DNA of 64,000 nt from Limanda limanda. Taxonomy: Eukaryota; Chordata; Actinopteri; Pleuronectiformes; Pleuronectidae. Positions 61,567-64,000 of this stretch are shown here, piece by piece; the first letter of the stretch is position 1, and each line of letters opens with the position of its first letter. A program made the position numbers and the translations under genes. The DNA is taken from the NCBI RefSeq assembly GCF_963576545.1, contig NC_083638.1, positions 23,515,090 to 23,579,089 on the forward strand. Direction: 5' to 3'. The notes beneath the pieces are model-generated. The model was not told where the DNA came from and made no database searches. It saw only the letters and a list, made by a program, of their open reading frames with translations.

Positions 61567-61863
61567 GTAAGATGGTAACTCAGACTGTGAAACTTTACAG
61601 CGCTGCTTCTTACTCTCTCTCCCAATACCAGCTTCTGATCTCCTCTATATTTAGTAAAGGCTTTAAATACCACCTCATTACAGCAGACTCCCCCTGGTCT
61701 GCCTTTATAGTCCACCTTTACAGAGATTCAACTGTATCCTTAAACAAATTACCAGCTGAGCTCAGCGTGTGTTGTGCATTGACAACCAGCCAGCCATGGT
61801 GTGAGAGCTAAAACAAGGCTAGACCACAGGATAAATGCCTCTCTGTGTGTTTTCCTCTTTGTT

Positions 61864-61975
<112 letters not shown>

Positions 61976-62265
61976 TACATGTTGTTAGAAAGTGTTGCCA
62001 CAGCACAGCATAAGTCACTTTCATTTCACAGTAGTTAGTCCTCTCTTCTGGAGGTTTTCTTTTGCAATATTGTGATATCCCCTTTTGCAAATATGTGAAT
62101 TTGCACAGCTTTAACAGCTATGGAGCCATTCATGAAAAACCTCAGGGATCATTGTTAGTTGTTTTATTCACAAGATTACCTGAAACAAAGGATATAAAAT
62201 GGGTTTTGACAGCACATCTCAAACATGTTAACCTGAATAACCTTGCGTGTGTTTTTGTTACCTGA

Positions 62266-62357
62266 GTGGCAGATTTGGGATTATCTGTGCAGTATGGTGG
62301 TGAATAGGGATTTTTAAAATGGCAGAGGCCTGTGGAACTCTCACGTATATGGGGTGA
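62266..62357 (+). pseudogene. stk33: STK33 remnant exon (activation segment, DFG changed to DLG, stops)
   Basis: VADLGLSVQYGGE is followed by a TAG stop at 62305-62307. After a shift of frame, EACGTLTYMG is followed by TGA at 62355-62357, where the APE motif should be. Confidence 0.8.
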
Positions 62358-64000
62358 CGCTCGTATCTCTGAACAAATTACCACAGTCAGAGAGCAATAC
62401 GTTTGAATGAGTGTTATACCCACCATGCATTGCCATCTGCCACAGTATCCTTTAGATTTCACCATGCCAAAGTGAGACATTTTAATTCCTACACATTCTG
62501 GTTCAGTCTTCATGTTTTGGCTCATTTCTGCCAACAGACGTGGACATGTATTACCACCCTGTCAATCATATTACACCTTCACTAGTAGTGCTTGTGTGTG
62601 AACATCCTCAGGAATGTGGTAATAAAACATGTTACAAAATATATGGGATACATGTATTAAAGCATTGATCAGCTCCACCAGTAACCAGTAGTTTACCAGG
62701 AGCTTCCTGTGCCCAGATATCTACATCCCAGATAAAGAAATTCATCCGTGTGTGCAATCTAACTCACTGTTGAGCAGAGGAGTCATTATCAGTGTGTGGT
62801 AAAACAGATTCTCTAAATAAAAAGTATATACTATAAATTATGATACATACAGTATAATTTAGGCTTTATAAATTCATTGTATTTCCAGTAGCACTCCTGA
62901 AATTGAATTGTAATTTTATAAGCGACAAATATCCATCAGACAAACATTTTTGATTTCAAACCAACTTTCTCTTCAGTCTGCCTTTGTGCCTAAATACTGC
63001 ATTTTACATCCAGTCACCACTAGATGGCGCCAGATTAAGCTGTTATAGAAGTTGCTAATAAAGTTGTTTTTACATGATTGTGATGGTTAATTCTGTCGTG
63101 TAAGATGAATATGAATCTCATCAGCGCGCTCTCATGCCAGTGGGAAACCAACCAGTCAGCCAAGTGCAAAGCGGCACAGGCCTCAGGACGGTGAGGACAG
63201 TGAGCAGAGGACAGACGTCACACCAGAGAGCTCGGAAGAAGATCCAGGAAAAGTAGAGGGTAAAAAAGACGGAGCATTCAAAAGAAGAACACTAGGGGTA
63301 GACTTTAGTGGTATTTCATGTAATTTTATTTCATTCTGTGATTTTAGCTTTGGTGGTTCAAGATTTACGGTGCTGATCAGAGAAGCAGCAAAATAGTACA
63401 AGAGTTCCAAGACCACTGGAGCTAAATGTCCGGCCTCAGCTGGGCCTTGTGCCAAAGGGAAGGGTCCTGGTCTGAGGGATTCACAGAGATTGAATGAGTT
63501 CGTCAAATTTGGCTCGATCCTGATTGAAGATTTTTGTATTGTAGAGCAGCCAAATAGAGTTGGCTAAAGAAAGACAGAGAAACCAGGGAGATTTGAGGAC
63601 ATCTCAGCTATTTCATTATAAAAACTGTTTGTATTTACTGTAGAAGCACAAGTCTTCATTATTAATTTATTGTCTTTATTTACACACAAATTCAATGTAT
63701 GGTGTTCCTGTTTATAACATTCACATAAAAATATTTAAAAAGTGTTTTTTAATTGCACTGAGAAATAACTTACTGGTTAGGGGTTAATAGGAAAACATAA
63801 ATATGGTCAGACAATATTTTAAACATTCAAATAAATTCCAATCTGTTCCCTGGTAATTAACATTTTTTAGTAAGGAATTTAATATTGCCCCATATATTTC
63901 ATAAAATTGAAAAACTATTTGGGTATTTATAGTCAATACATCTACTTTTACAAGCTCAATTTCAGTTACAAAAAAAGACTACAAATTACTATTATCATTA
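62358..64000. other. Downstream flank
   Basis: Apart from the tentative tail above, this is AT-rich sequence with no recognisable exon, RNA or repeat. The APE-to-subdomain XI exons of STK33 were not identified. Confidence 0.45.
63135..63300 (+). other. Possible STK33 C-terminal tail remnant (tentative)
   Basis: One frame reads SGKPTSQPSAKRHRPQDGED, then SSEEDPGKVEGKKDGAFKRR, a charged disordered stretch with a coding-like look, preceded by TCATGCCAG. STK33 tails are of this type, but there is no specific motif to confirm it. Confidence 0.25.

Noticed and set aside
62142..62534. 130-codon minus-strand frame over the STK33 remnant
   Set aside because: Antisense shadow of the kinase activation-segment remnant; no family similarity of its own.
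62520..62585. Possible further STK33 exon (subdomain IX) after AACAG at about 62539
   Set aside because: Only weak resemblance (a Trp and hydrophobics); too little to call.

Overview
This window is vertebrate nuclear DNA, most likely from a percomorph-type ray-finned fish. The evidence is many small exons with GT-AG introns, long dinucleotide microsatellites, a tRNA-derived fish SINE, and several short inverted-repeat element families that I recognise as common in teleosts. There are no operons, bacterial-type promoters or CRISPR arrays. The species cannot be named from the sequence alone.

Layout, all genes on the + strand. (1) About 3.6-32.1 kb: DENND2B (formerly ST5), a DENN-domain Rab guanine nucleotide exchange factor. 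Eighteen coding exons keep one continuous reading frame of about 1,104 codons to the stop at 31599-31601; only the N-terminal start lies upstream of what I can identify. (2) About 32.2-37.6 kb: intergenic DNA with microsatellites, a complete 526-bp inverted-repeat element and other repeat copies. (3) About 37.7-52.1 kb: TRIM66 (TIF1-delta), a chromatin reader. Seventeen exons join to a 1,245-codon frame encoding two B-boxes, a coiled coil, an HP1-binding PxVxL motif, a PHD finger and a bromodomain. Its second intron has a GC rather than GT donor. (4) About 52.1-59.5 kb: intergenic DNA with repeats and no recognisable gene. (5) 59.5-62.4 kb: three eroded exons of an STK33-like protein kinase. 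The HRD motif reads HGH, DFG reads DLG, splice acceptors are damaged and there are in-frame stops, so I call it a pseudogene.

The order and orientation DENND2B - TRIM66 - STK33 match the human 11p15.4 neighbourhood, which supports all three assignments. RPL27A, which lies between DENND2B and TRIM66 in human, was not found here. The genes are syntenic neighbours, not a functional pathway: DENND2B acts on Rab13 and membrane traffic, TRIM66 on histones and HP1 in the nucleus.

Most non-coding sequence is introns seeded with small transposon remnants. One dispersed family has about ten copies in the window. I did not find an undescribed multi-gene system. The strongest unusual observations are the decayed STK33 locus, the GC-AG intron flanked by long CT/GT repeats in TRIM66, an intact 526-bp element with TTAA-type ends, and an antisense helix-turn-helix-like ORF inside a TRIM66 intron.
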